Origin: an uncultured SAR116 cluster alpha proteobacterium
Lineage (GTDB): Bacteria; Pseudomonadota; Alphaproteobacteria; Puniceispirillales; Marisalimonadaceae
DNA: 38,216 nucleotides
Reading direction: 5' to 3'
NCBI GenBank assembly: GCA_902618025.1
Contig: CACMYY010000013.1
Coordinates: forward strand, 1 to 38,216
Each line of letters begins with the position of its first letter. Position 1 is the first letter of the stretch. The position numbers were made by a program, and so were the translations under genes. Shown here piece after piece: positions 17,435-26,111 of the stretch. Under the pieces are notes generated by a model. That model did not search any database, was not told the DNA's origin, and was given only the letters and a program-made list of their open reading frames with translations.

Positions 17435-19630
17435 ATGTTTAACCAAGAAGAAATCCCAATAAACAATGACTTAGTGTTAATTGGTGGTGGACATTCTCAC
17501 ATAATGCTAATTATGGAGCTATCAAAAAAACCAATTAGAGGAAATCGGATAACATTAATTAGTAATGAAATTGATACTCCTTATTCTGGAATGACACCAG
17601 GTTTTATAGAAGGAATTTACACTTGGAGAGAAACGCACATTGATCTCTATAAACTTTGTTTCAAATTGGATATTAGGTTTATACATTCAGAAGTTTTAGA
17701 AATTTCAGCAATTAATAAAGAAATTATTTTAAAAAACAGGCCAAAAATCAAATTTGATGTACTATCAATAAATACTGGCATCAAAAGCAATAATAAAACT
17801 ATAAAAGGGGCATTTAAATATTGTGTTCCAGTTAAACCCATTTCAAAGTTATCCAATAATTTTTTAGATGAAACAAAAAAAAATAATAATATTGCTTTTA
17901 TTGGAGGAGGTGCTGCTTCAGTAGAATTAGCATTAGGTTTAAAAAAACGTTTAAAAAATAAAAAGTCTAATTTGAAAATAAGCATAATAACCGGTAAAAA
18001 TGGACTACTAAGTTCTTTTCCACCTAAAACCAGAAAAATAGCAAAACAAACTCTTCAAAAATCACAAATTAATGTGATTGAAAAAGTTGAAGTTATTGAA
18101 GTACAAAAAGACAAACTGCTTTTATCAAACAAAACTAAATTGAAAATTGATAAGGCAATTTTATCAACAAATGCCATGTCACCAGAATGGATAAAAAAAT
18201 CAGATATTATTTTAAATAAAAATAATTTTATTGTTGTTAATGATAAATTCCAAACAAATTATAATTATATTTTTGCTGCAGGTGATGTGGTTGATTTTAA
18301 CAATCAAAATTTGAGCAAATCGGGTGTTTATGCAGTAAAATCTGGTAAACCTCTAGCTAAAAGTATTAGAGGATTTATTCAAAAAAAAGAAGCTATACCT
18401 TATAAATTTAATAAAAATTATTTATCTATAATTGGATTGTCAAATGGTCTTGCTATTGCGACAAAACATAATTTTACTTTTACTTCAAGATTTTGTTTTC
18501 TATTAAAAAAATTCATAGATCAAAAATTTGTAAAAAAATTTAATAATTTAAACCAAAAAAACTATTCGAATTTTTCAGGTTTCATGAATATTTTTGATAA
18601 AATAGTAAAAAAAAGTAATAAAAATATACCTGCTTATCAAATGCAATGCAGAGGTTGTGCTGCGAAAGTAGATTTTAATGCTCTTAAAACTATTCTTCCA
18701 AAAAAGATAATTAACACATCTGAAGATGCTATTAATGTAAAAAATTATCCAAATTTATATCAAAGTGTTGATATGATTAGCTCTATTGTATCGGACCCAT
18801 ATCTATTAGGAAAAATTGCAGCTAATCATGCAATTAGTGATATAATTGCAGTAAATTCTAAACTTATTTCTGCCCTAATGATTTTACAACTTCCATTTTC
18901 AAATTCTGAAATAAATTCTAGAGATCTAGAACAAGTTACCGCTGGAGCAAGTGATGTATTTAAGTTAACTAGTTGTTCTATAAGTGGTGGTCATACTATG
19001 ATTGGTAAAGATAAAGATCCAATAATTGGTTTTTCAGTAATGGGAGAGAAAAAGAATATAGTTAGCAATAAAGTCCGAAGTCAACTAAAAGAAAATGATA
19101 TTTTATTATTAACTAAAAAAATAGGATCTGGGATTATATTTTCAGGTATAAATAACGATATTATTGACAGTTATTACCAAATTGAAGTTCTTAACCAGAT
19201 GTCTCAAGGAAATATTAATTTCTCAAAAATTTTAGATAAATTGAAAATTCTATCTATGACAGACATAACAGGCTTTGGGCTAGCAAACCATCTATTAAAC
19301 TTAATAAAAAGGGATTTTGGGAATACTGGACTGACAATCTATCCAGATAAAATACCTATCTTTAACGGTGTTACGGAAGCATTATCCAAAAATGTTAGGT
19401 CTTCATTATTCGAGAAAAATTTTAACACTGCACAAAAAGAATTAGTTTACGATAGAGAAACAAAGTTAATTGATGAAGTATTATATGATCCTCAAACTGT
19501 TGGAGGTTTAGCCTTTATAATTCCACAAGAAGAAAAAAATAAACAATTTAAAATTTTAAAGGAAAACAAAATTGATTTTACAGAAATAGGATTTGTAAAC
19601 AATTTAGATAATAAAATTAGAATAAAGTAA
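17435..19630 (+). CDS. selD: Fused NADH dehydrogenase-like flavoprotein / selenide, water dikinase SelD
   Basis: Makes selenophosphate from selenide and ATP. 731 residues in two parts. Residues about 1-390 are an FAD/NAD(P)-binding oxidoreductase of the NDH-2 type: LIGGGHSH near 15-22, YSGMTPG at 50-56, a second nucleotide motif FIGGGAASVELALGL at 155-169 and the FAD-contact AAGDVVDF at 281-288. Residues about 400-731 are SelD, with the catalytic pair Cys408 and Lys411 in CRGCAAKV (Cys, not selenocysteine), SGGHTMIG and DITGFGLANHLL. This fusion is known in other bacteria; the flavoprotein may supply reduced selenium. mnmH follows after three bases. No selA, selB or tRNA-Sec is in the window. 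Confidence 0.95.
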   Translation: MFNQEEIPINNDLVLIGGGHSHIMLIMELSKKPIRGNRITLISNEIDTPYSGMTPGFIEGIYTWRETHIDLYKLCFKLDIRFIHSEVLEISAINKEIILKNRPKIKFDVLSINTGIKSNNKTIKGAFKYCVPVKPISKLSNNFLDETKKNNNIAFIGGGAASVELALGLKKRLKNKKSNLKISIITGKNGLLSSFPPKTRKIAKQTLQKSQINVIEKVEVIEVQKDKLLLSNKTKLKIDKAILSTNAMSPEWIKKSDIILNKNNFIVVNDKFQTNYNYIFAAGDVVDFNNQNLSKSGVYAVKSGKPLAKSIRGFIQKKEAIPYKFNKNYLSIIGLSNGLAIATKHNFTFTSRFCFLLKKFIDQKFVKKFNNLNQKNYSNFSGFMNIFDKIVKKSNKNIPAYQMQCRGCAAKVDFNALKTILPKKIINTSEDAINVKNYPNLYQSVDMISSIVSDPYLLGKIAANHAISDIIAVNSKLISALMILQLPFSNSEINSRDLEQVTAGASDVFKLTSCSISGGHTMIGKDKDPIIGFSVMGEKKNIVSNKVRSQLKENDILLLTKKIGSGIIFSGINNDIIDSYYQIEVLNQMSQGNINFSKILDKLKILSMTDITGFGLANHLLNLIKRDFGNTGLTIYPDKIPIFNGVTEALSKNVRSSLFEKNFNTAQKELVYDRETKLIDEVLYDPQTVGGLAFIIPQEEKNKQFKILKENKIDFTEIGFVNNLDNKIRIK

Positions 19631-19633
19631 AAA

Positions 19634-20674
19634 ATGGTAAAAAAATATAAATCAATTAAAAATTGGGAAAGCAAAAAATTTGATACAATTATTGATGTAA
19701 GATCTCCTTCAGAATTTGCTAATGACCATATCATAGGAGCTATCAATTGCCCTGTATTATCTGATCAAGAAAGAGAAAAAGTTGGTACCATTTATAAAAA
19801 AGAAAGTACCTTCAAGGCAAAAATAATAGGATCCTCACTTACTGCAAGAAATATTGCAGACCACATTGAAACAAAATTTCTTAAGCAAAAAGGTTCATGG
19901 CAGCCATTGATTTATTGTTGGAGAGGTGGTCAAAGGTCCAAGGCTTTTTCAATTATTTTATCTGAAGTTGGATGGAGAACATACCAATTAGATGGTGGAT
20001 ATAAAGAATATAGAAATAGAGTAGTAAAATTTTTTGAAACTATAGGATCTAAATTAAAAATAATTTTAATAAGTGGAAAAACCGGTTCTGCAAAAACGAA
20101 AATTTTACAAAATATTGGTGAATTAGGTGGACAAATCATAGATCTAGAAGGTTTGGCCAATCATAAAGGTTCTTTATTAGGTAAAATGCCAGGTTTAGAT
20201 CAGCCCTCTCAAAAATTGTTTGAAAGCAAATTATTTAATAAACTTAAACAACTTGACTTGAAGAAAAACATATATGTAGAAGCAGAAAGTAGTAAAATTG
20301 GTAATGTTCATATACCTAAATCAATTTGGGCAAAAATGATAATTTCACCTAGGGTTGAAATAAAAGCAGATTTGAAATTAAGAGCAAATTTTCTTGTTAA
20401 AGATTATGATTATATGTGTAAAAATCCCAAACTAATTTATCCTTTGCTTAATGGTCTAAAAAAAAGATTGAGCAAAAATTTAATTGAAAATTGGAAAGAA
20501 TTAATACTCAAAAAAAATTGGATAGAGCTAACAAAGAGCTTTTTAGAAAGTCATTATGATCCATCCTACTCATCAAATACTATTAAAAATGATCGTAAAA
20601 TAGTAAAACTTATAGATGTTGAATCATTAACTCAAAAAGAAATTATGAAAATTGCTAAAACAATATTGAAATGA
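19634..20674 (+). CDS. mnmH: tRNA 2-selenouridine synthase (rhodanese + P-loop)
   Basis: Converts 2-thiouridine at wobble position 34 of tRNA-Lys/Glu/Gln to 2-selenouridine, via a geranylated intermediate, using selenophosphate. 346 residues. The N-terminal rhodanese domain has DVRSPSEFANDHIIGAINCP at about 21-40 and catalytic Cys95 in YCWRGGQRSKAF. The P-loop domain starts near 145 with GKTGSAKT (148-155), where the last glycine of the canonical GxxxxGK(S/T) is alanine. It starts three bases after selD, so supplier and user of selenophosphate are coupled. Confidence 0.95.
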   Translation: MVKKYKSIKNWESKKFDTIIDVRSPSEFANDHIIGAINCPVLSDQEREKVGTIYKKESTFKAKIIGSSLTARNIADHIETKFLKQKGSWQPLIYCWRGGQRSKAFSIILSEVGWRTYQLDGGYKEYRNRVVKFFETIGSKLKIILISGKTGSAKTKILQNIGELGGQIIDLEGLANHKGSLLGKMPGLDQPSQKLFESKLFNKLKQLDLKKNIYVEAESSKIGNVHIPKSIWAKMIISPRVEIKADLKLRANFLVKDYDYMCKNPKLIYPLLNGLKKRLSKNLIENWKELILKKNWIELTKSFLESHYDPSYSSNTIKNDRKIVKLIDVESLTQKEIMKIAKTILK

Positions 20675-20697
20675 TAATCAATCATAAAGTCTTTGAA

Positions 20698-20727
20698 TTG
20701 TTTTATTAAAGTGTTGCAATTTATGAT
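20698..20727 (+). promoter_or_regulatory. Candidate promoter of tRNA-Asn
   Basis: TTGTTT (20698-20703), 18-base spacer, TATGAT (20722-20727, five of six matches to TATAAT) precede the tRNA by about 38 bases. Plausible sigma-70 promoter; weak -35. Confidence 0.3.
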
Positions 20728-20765
20728 AATTAGATTAAAAACGAATAAATATGCAGTTAATATAT

Positions 20766-20840
20766 TCCCCGGTAGCTCAGCGGTAGAGCAGACGACTGTT
20801 AATCGTCTGGCCGGCGGTTCGAATCCGTCCCGGGGAGCCA
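20766..20840 (+). tRNA. tRNA-Asn (GTT)
   Basis: 75-base cloverleaf: acceptor stem TCCCCGG/CCGGGGA, D arm GCTCAGCGGTAGAGC, anticodon stem GACGA/TCGTC with loop CTGTTAA (anticodon GTT), T arm around GGTTCGAATCC, discriminator G, encoded CCA. The stop codon of the convergent small secreted protein gene begins at the next base. Confidence 0.97.
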
Positions 20841-21086
20841 TTACTTACATAACTTTTCCCAAGAAACTACAATTTCATGAAAGTTCACTTCCTTAAGATA
20901 TTTTGAAATTAATTCAGGTTTATTCATAAATTTATTATCAGCATAAAAAAGTAATAAACTAATTTCAGCTTCTAATAATTTACACTCTGTTTCAAATTTT
21001 CTATTAGAGATTTTATCATTAATTTTTTCTGCATAAGTAGGAAAATTTGAAAATAAAATAAATAAAAATATAGTAAATAATTTCAT
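20841..21086 (-). CDS. Small secreted protein of unknown function
   Basis: I do not recognise this protein. 81 residues. The N-terminus is a clear signal peptide (MKLFTIFLFILFSNFPTYA, likely cleaved before Glu20), leaving about 62 residues that are helical-looking and charged, with two cysteines (in TECKLLEA and the C-terminal EKLCK). It lies 19 bases downstream of the YqaA-like gene on the same strand and its stop codon directly abuts the tRNA-Asn 3' end on the other strand. The signal peptide and codon pattern make it a likely real gene. Confidence 0.65.
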   Translation of the reverse strand: MKLFTIFLFILFSNFPTYAEKINDKISNRKFETECKLLEAEISLLLFYADNKFMNKPELISKYLKEVNFHEIVVSWEKLCK

Positions 21087-21105
21087 CTTAATTACACAAT
21101 ATTAA

Positions 21106-21543
21106 TTATAAAAGTTTTAATGCAATATAACCTACAAAAATATATCTTAGTACTTTTGAGATTGAAACTATAATTATAAATATAATTAAAGGAAAACGAA
21201 ACATACCTGCAACAATTGTTAATGGGTCTCCAATTATAGGAACCCAAGAAAGAAATAAAGACCATTTACCATATTTTAAATACCATGAAGAAGCCTTATC
21301 CAATTGTTTCTTTGAGAAAGGAAACCAACTTTTATTAACAAATTTTGTTATATATAAGCCTAAGAACCAATTAACAATTGAACCTAATATATTACCAAGG
21401 CTCGCAAAGAAAATTAGCAAAAAATGTGAATATTTTTCTAATAGAAAAAGAGTTGTTAATGTTATTTCAGAATGCCCAGGAAGTATTGTCGAAGACAAAA
21501 ACGAAGAAATAAAAAGACTAGTATAAGCTTCTAACGAATTCAT
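21106..21543 (-). CDS. YqaA-like small DedA/VTT-family membrane protein
   Basis: Inner-membrane protein of the SNARE-associated/VTT fold, YqaA branch. 145 residues with about four hydrophobic segments. Family landmarks are the N-terminal SSFLSSTILPGHSE with an acidic residue in a membrane re-entrant region, GNILGSIVNWFLG, and the second half KYGKWSLFLSWVPIIGDPLTIVAGMFR, where PxxGDPLTxxAG is typical of YqaA. Related proteins act in lipid scrambling/transport across the inner membrane; a precise role is not known. Its start overlaps the upstream ABC-F stop as TAATG, so it is translationally coupled to that gene. Confidence 0.85.
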   Translation of the reverse strand: MNSLEAYTSLFISSFLSSTILPGHSEITLTTLFLLEKYSHFLLIFFASLGNILGSIVNWFLGLYITKFVNKSWFPFSKKQLDKASSWYLKYGKWSLFLSWVPIIGDPLTIVAGMFRFPLIIFIIIVSISKVLRYIFVGYIALKLL

Positions 21544-23399
21544 TAATTTAGCTTTTCTATTTTAACTACTAATTCTTCCCATTTTTTTTCTTCTTCAGTG
21601 ATAAGATTTATCAGAGTTTTTAATTCAATATTAACTTCCTGAATACGTTTTTGATTATTAGCTTCATAAAAATTTTTAAGCAACATTTCATCTTCTAAAA
21701 TACTTTTTTGTTTTTCATATTTTGAAATTTTGTTTTCACAATTTGTTAAAAGTTTTTTTAAATCTTTAGTGCTAAATGTCTTAGATTGATTGTTTACTAT
21801 TTTTTTGCTGCTAACTCCCTTATGTTTGCCTTTAATTGTATTATTATTTAGAACGACTTCTTTATATTCATGAATATCACCTAAAAATTCAGACACATTC
21901 CCATCTTTTATGATAAGAAGACGATCAACTAATCTTTCTACAAGAAAAGCATCATGAGTTACTAATATTAAAGATCCTGTATAATCATTTAAAGCCATTA
22001 TAAGCGCTTCCCTACTCTCAACATCTAAATGATTAGTAGGCTCATCAAGAATTATTAAATCAGGTTTTTCAATAACAACTAAAAGCAACAATAATCTAGC
22101 TTTTTGTCCGCCAGACAATCTTTTTACTTCGATATCCATTGTATCTTGTGTAAAACCAACTGAACCTAGTTTAGCTCTAATCTTAGAAGGTACTTCTTTG
22201 TCCAGTTTTGAATATAAATGTTCAAAGGGTGTTTCATTTGACCTTAATTCGTCTAGTTGATGTTGTGCAAAATATCCAATTTTTAATTTTTTGGGATAAT
22301 TTAATTTTCCTTTCATTGAATTTAGTTTTTTTGCTATCAATTTTGATAGAGTAGACTTACCCTCTCCGTTTACTCCTAAAAGGGCAATACGATCATCTGG
22401 ATCAATACTTAAATTTATATTTTTTAAAATTGGAATATTATTATATCCAACTGATGCCTGTTCAATAGTAATTAGTGGTGGAGCAAATTTTGTATTTTTT
22501 TCAAAATTGAAGGTAGGAACTTTCTGATTTTCTTCAATTATAATAGGTTTCATTTTTCCTAAAATTTTAATTCTTGATTGAGCCTGTTTAGCCTTAGAGG
22601 CTTTAGCTTTAAAACGATTAATAAAGCTTTCCAAATGGGCTCTTTGGGCATCTTGTTTATTTTTTTGAGATATTTTTTGTTCTAATTGAACTCTTCTTTC
22701 GTTATCAAAAAAATCATAATTACCATTATAAAAAATTATTTTTTTTTGTGATAAATGTAATATGCTAGTTACTGATTTATTAAGTAAATTCCTATCATGA
22801 GAAATCACCAAAGCTGTGTTTTTAAATTTTTGTAAGTAATTTTCTAACCAAACAGAACCTTCAAAATCTAGATAGTTTGTGGGTTCATCAAGTAAAAGTA
22901 ATTCTGGATTAGAAAACAATACACTTGCTAATGCAACACGCATTCTCCAACCACCGGAAAAACTAGAGCATGGCCTAATGAGATCTTCTTTACTAAATCC
23001 CAGACCATTTAAAATTGAAGATGCCCTAGCTTCAGCAGAGTATGCATTAATATCAGACAACCTAGTATAAATTTCTGCAATTTTGTTTGGATCTTTTTCT
23101 ATTTGAGCATTGTACAACAATTTCGACCTTTCAATATCAGCCTCTAAAACTGTGTCCAATAATGTTACTTCAGTTGATGGAGCTTCTTGTGAAACATAGC
23201 CAATCTTATAATTTTTTGGCACCTCGATTACCCCAGCGTCTAAAATAATTTCATTTAAAATTAATTTGAATAGAGTTGTTTTTCCAGCTCCATTTCTTCC
23301 AACAACACCCACCTTATGTCCAGTAGGAACAAATCCGGACGCATTTTCAAAAAGTGGGACTCCCCCTATAGAGAAGTAAATATTTTTAAAATTAATCAT
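21543..23399 (-). CDS. ABC-F family ATPase, YheS/Uup-like
   Basis: Soluble twin-ATPase of the ABC-F class, which acts on ribosomes rather than membranes. 618 residues. First ATPase: Walker A GRNGAGKT at 34-41, signature FSGGWRMRVAL, Walker B LLLLDEPTNYLD. Linker helices with QSRIKILGKM follow. Second ATPase: Walker A GVNGEGKST, signature LSGGQKAR, LIILDEPTNHLD. A charged C-terminal helical arm of about 80 residues closes it. Length and signatures fit YheS better than EttA. No membrane segments. It is divergent from cysK across 71 bases. Confidence 0.93.
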   Translation of the reverse strand: MINFKNIYFSIGGVPLFENASGFVPTGHKVGVVGRNGAGKTTLFKLILNEIILDAGVIEVPKNYKIGYVSQEAPSTEVTLLDTVLEADIERSKLLYNAQIEKDPNKIAEIYTRLSDINAYSAEARASSILNGLGFSKEDLIRPCSSFSGGWRMRVALASVLFSNPELLLLDEPTNYLDFEGSVWLENYLQKFKNTALVISHDRNLLNKSVTSILHLSQKKIIFYNGNYDFFDNERRVQLEQKISQKNKQDAQRAHLESFINRFKAKASKAKQAQSRIKILGKMKPIIIEENQKVPTFNFEKNTKFAPPLITIEQASVGYNNIPILKNINLSIDPDDRIALLGVNGEGKSTLSKLIAKKLNSMKGKLNYPKKLKIGYFAQHQLDELRSNETPFEHLYSKLDKEVPSKIRAKLGSVGFTQDTMDIEVKRLSGGQKARLLLLLVVIEKPDLIILDEPTNHLDVESREALIMALNDYTGSLILVTHDAFLVERLVDRLLIIKDGNVSEFLGDIHEYKEVVLNNNTIKGKHKGVSSKKIVNNQSKTFSTKDLKKLLTNCENKISKYEKQKSILEDEMLLKNFYEANNQKRIQEVNIELKTLINLITEEEKKWEELVVKIEKLN

Positions 23400-23470
23400 T
23401 TTAAATTTTCTATATTAAATTAATATGGGTTTTGTATATATAAAACTGATTATTAGTTAAGTAAAAAATT

Positions 23471-24475
23471 ATGAAAAATAATATTAAAAATAATTTTATC
23501 GATACGGTTGGGAATACCCCATTAATAAAATTAAAAAAAGCTAGTGAAATTACTGGTTGTGAAATTTATGGGAAAGCTGAATTTCTTAACCCAGGCTCAT
23601 CTATAAAGGACAGAGCTGCCAAAGGAATTGTTTTAGATGCAATAGAAAAAAAACAATTATTACCAGGGGGCATAATTGTTGAAGGAACTGCTGGCAACAC
23701 AGGCATCGGCCTAGGACTAGTTGGAAATTCACTTGGATATAAAACCTTAATTATTATGCCTGAAACCCAAAGTCAGGAAAAGAAAGATGCTTTAAGGTTA
23801 ATTGGATGTGAACTAAAATTAGTTCCTGCTTTACCTTATTCTAATCCTGGTAATTACATAAGACAATCACAACAAATCGCTCAAGATTTGGCTAAAACAC
23901 ATGAAAATGGGGTTCTTTGGGCCAATCAGTTTGATAATGTAGCAAATCAAATGTCTCATTATAACTCCACAGGGCCTGAAATATGGGAACAAACAGATGG
24001 TAAAGTAGATGCTTTTACTTGTGCAGTTGGTACTGGAGGAACTTTATCTGGTACGGGATTATTTTTAAAAGAAAAAAATAAAAAAATTAAAATAGCTTTA
24101 TCTGACCCTTTTGGCTCTGGTTTGTACAACTATTATCAAAATGGAGAAATGAAAGCAGAAGGAAACTCTATAACAGAGGGTATTGGACAAGGAAGAGTTA
24201 CTAAAAATTTAGAAAAATGTCCTTTAGATTTATCTTTTAGAATAAGCGATAACGATGCGCTCACTATTATATTTGATTTACTAAAAGATGAAGGTTTATT
24301 TCTTGGAGGATCAAGTGGAATCAACGTAGCTGGAGCCATGAAATTAGCAAAAGAACTTGGTCCGGGACATACTATTGTAACGATTTTATGTGACTCAGGA
24401 CAAAGATATCAATCTAAAATATGGAACCCTGAATTTTTAAAATCAAAGGATTTAGTAGTCCCTAATTGGCTGTAA
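23471..24475 (+). CDS. cysK: Cysteine synthase A (O-acetylserine sulfhydrylase)
   Basis: PLP enzyme forming L-cysteine from O-acetylserine and sulfide. 334 residues. DTVGNTPLIKLKK is at the N-terminus; the PLP lysine is Lys46 in NPGSSIKDRAAKG; the phosphate/substrate loop EGTAGNTGIGLGLVG follows; GTGGTLSGTG binds the PLP phosphate; GGSSGINVAGAMKLA is near the C-terminus. The EGTAGNTG variant resembles the CBS/CysM-type branch as well, so the true sulfur donor could differ. It runs into the sulfurtransferase gene 13 bases later. Confidence 0.92.
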   Translation: MKNNIKNNFIDTVGNTPLIKLKKASEITGCEIYGKAEFLNPGSSIKDRAAKGIVLDAIEKKQLLPGGIIVEGTAGNTGIGLGLVGNSLGYKTLIIMPETQSQEKKDALRLIGCELKLVPALPYSNPGNYIRQSQQIAQDLAKTHENGVLWANQFDNVANQMSHYNSTGPEIWEQTDGKVDAFTCAVGTGGTLSGTGLFLKEKNKKIKIALSDPFGSGLYNYYQNGEMKAEGNSITEGIGQGRVTKNLEKCPLDLSFRISDNDALTIIFDLLKDEGLFLGGSSGINVAGAMKLAKELGPGHTIVTILCDSGQRYQSKIWNPEFLKSKDLVVPNWL

Positions 24476-24488
24476 ATGGAGAAATATT

Positions 24489-25334
24489 TTGAACAACTCT
24501 TTATTCATAGAACCTAACACACTAAAAAATAAAATTAATAAGCCAAATGTAAAAATATTAGATGCTACGTTTTTTCTTCCAGACTCTGGTTTAAATGCTG
24601 AGGAAGAATATCAAAAAGAACACATTCCAAATTCAGTTTTTTTTGATGTCAATAAGATTGCAGATCCAAAAAATCCTTTACCTCACATGATCCCATCAAA
24701 AGATCTTTTTTCAGATATGATGCAAAACCTTGGACTTAATAATGAAGATGAAATTATTATTTACGATAATTCGCCATTGTTGTCTTCGGCTCGAGCATGG
24801 TTTTTATTTAGATATTTTGGCCATAAAAATATTTTAATCTTAAATGGTGGCTTAAAAAATTGGAAAAATAGTGAAGGAGAAACAACAGTTAAAAAAACAA
24901 TTATTTCTAAAGGCAATTTTGTTAGTAAAACTGAAAAAAAAGACTTAGTTATAAATTTAGAAGATATGATATCTATTTCAAATAATAATTCAAAAGTAAT
25001 TTTAGATGCCAGATCTTATAAAAGGTTTATTGGTGAAGCTAAAGAACCAAGACCAGGATTACAATCTGGTCATATTCCAAATTCTAAAAGTTTACCTTCA
25101 TCTGCACTACTGACAAATGACGGTTTTCTAAAATCAATTGAAGAGTTAGACAAGGTTTTTTCAAATAATGACATTGATACATCACAGGATATAATTGCAA
25201 CTTGTGGATCTGGAGTATCTGCATGTGTTATATCAGTTGCACTTTATTGTTTAGGTAAAGAGAATATTCCTATTTATGATGGCTCTTGGACAGAGTGGGC
25301 TACATCTGGACAAAAAATACAAACAGGAAATTAG
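24489..25334 (+). CDS. sseA: 3-mercaptopyruvate/thiosulfate sulfurtransferase
   Basis: Two-domain rhodanese transferring sulfane sulfur from 3-mercaptopyruvate (or thiosulfate) to thiol acceptors or cyanide. 281 residues. The N-terminal inactive rhodanese domain holds LDATFFLP and EHIPNSVFFD; the C-terminal active domain has ILDARSYKRFIGE, SGHIPNSKSLP and catalytic Cys239 in TCGSGVSACV; CGSGVS(A) is the mercaptopyruvate-type loop. The start is TTG at 24489-24491, supported by GGAG at 24478-24481, seven bases upstream. Co-directional with cysK, consistent with a cysteine-sulfur unit. Confidence 0.92.
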   Translation: MNNSLFIEPNTLKNKINKPNVKILDATFFLPDSGLNAEEEYQKEHIPNSVFFDVNKIADPKNPLPHMIPSKDLFSDMMQNLGLNNEDEIIIYDNSPLLSSARAWFLFRYFGHKNILILNGGLKNWKNSEGETTVKKTIISKGNFVSKTEKKDLVINLEDMISISNNNSKVILDARSYKRFIGEAKEPRPGLQSGHIPNSKSLPSSALLTNDGFLKSIEELDKVFSNNDIDTSQDIIATCGSGVSACVISVALYCLGKENIPIYDGSWTEWATSGQKIQTGN

Positions 25335-25347
25335 ACTTAAGTCTAAT
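25330..25347. repeat. 18-base perfect palindrome holding both convergent stop codons
   Basis: ATTAGACTTAAGTCTAAT reads the same on both strands. The sseA TAG (25332-25334) and the aapP TAG (25343-25345 on the minus strand) sit at symmetric positions within it. It could fold as a 7-bp stem with a TTAA loop on either transcript. No T-run follows on either side, so a classical bidirectional terminator is not shown. Confidence 0.5.
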
Positions 25348-26104
25348 GATTAAGAATTTGGCTTAAGAAAAGTTTAGTTCTATCATTTTTAGGATTATTA
25401 AAAAAATTCTTAGGGTCATTCTGCTCTATGATTTCACCCTCATCCATGAAAATGACACTATCTGCAACTTTTTTTGCAAAACCCATTTCATGAGTAACAA
25501 CTAACATAGTCATTCCAGTTTCAGCTAATTCTATCATAGTATCTAAAACTTCTTTTATCATTTCTGGATCAAGAGCAGAGGTCGGTTCATCAAATAACAT
25601 TATTTTTGGTTGCATGCATAATGATCTTGCAATGGCAACTCTTTGTTGTTGACCTCCAGATAATTGTCCGGGATACTTAAGAGCTTGCTCTGGAATTTTT
25701 ACTCTAGTTAATAATTCCATTGCTAATTCCTCAGCTTCTTTTTTAGGAAGTTTTTTAACCCAAATTGGAGCCAAAGTACAATTTTCAAGTACAGTTAAAT
25801 GAGGAAAAAGATTGAAGGACTGAAATACCATTCCAACGTCACTTCTTATGGCTTCAAGATTTTTTAAGTCTCCAGTTAATTCAACATTATTTACAATAAT
25901 ATCACCTTGTTGATGAACTTCTAATCTGTTTATACATCTAATCAGTGTAGATTTTCCAGACCCAGATGGTCCACAAATAACTATCCGTTCACCTTGATTT
26001 ACACCCAAAGAAATATTTTTAAGTACGTGAAAGTTACCAAACCATTTATGCATTTCTTTTATTTCAATGACTGGTTTTGATGACTTATTTTTATTTACTA
26101 CCAT
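25343..26104 (-). CDS. aapP: General L-amino acid ABC transporter, ATP-binding subunit
   Basis: ATPase powering polar amino-acid import. 253 residues: [20 protein letters not shown] opening, Walker [29 protein letters not shown], signature [15 protein letters not shown], Walker [17 protein letters not shown]-loop [14 protein letters not shown]. This is the PAAT-family (GlnQ/AapP) pattern. It is the last gene of the aapJQMP operon, starting seven bases after aapM, and its stop lies in a palindrome shared with sseA. Confidence 0.95.
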   Translation of the reverse strand: MVVNKNKSSKPVIEIKEMHKWFGNFHVLKNISLGVNQGERIVICGPSGSGKSTLIRCINRLEVHQQGDIIVNNVELTGDLKNLEAIRSDVGMVFQSFNLFPHLTVLENCTLAPIWVKKLPKKEAEELAMELLTRVKIPEQALKYPGQLSGGQQQRVAIARSLCMQPKIMLFDEPTSALDPEMIKEVLDTMIELAETGMTMLVVTHEMGFAKKVADSVIFMDEGEIIEQNDPKNFFNNPKNDRTKLFLSQILNH

Positions 26105-26111
26105 TTTATTC

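Noticed and set aside
20632-20896. Open frames on both strands running through tRNA-Asn
   Set aside because: Both are created by the tRNA sequence itself; they would translate the cloverleaf and have no family features.
23412-23426. ATATTAA-A-TTAATAT interrupted palindrome between the ABC-F gene and cysK
   Set aside because: Composed only of A and T in an AT-rich promoter gap, so chance is likely; no second copy seen.
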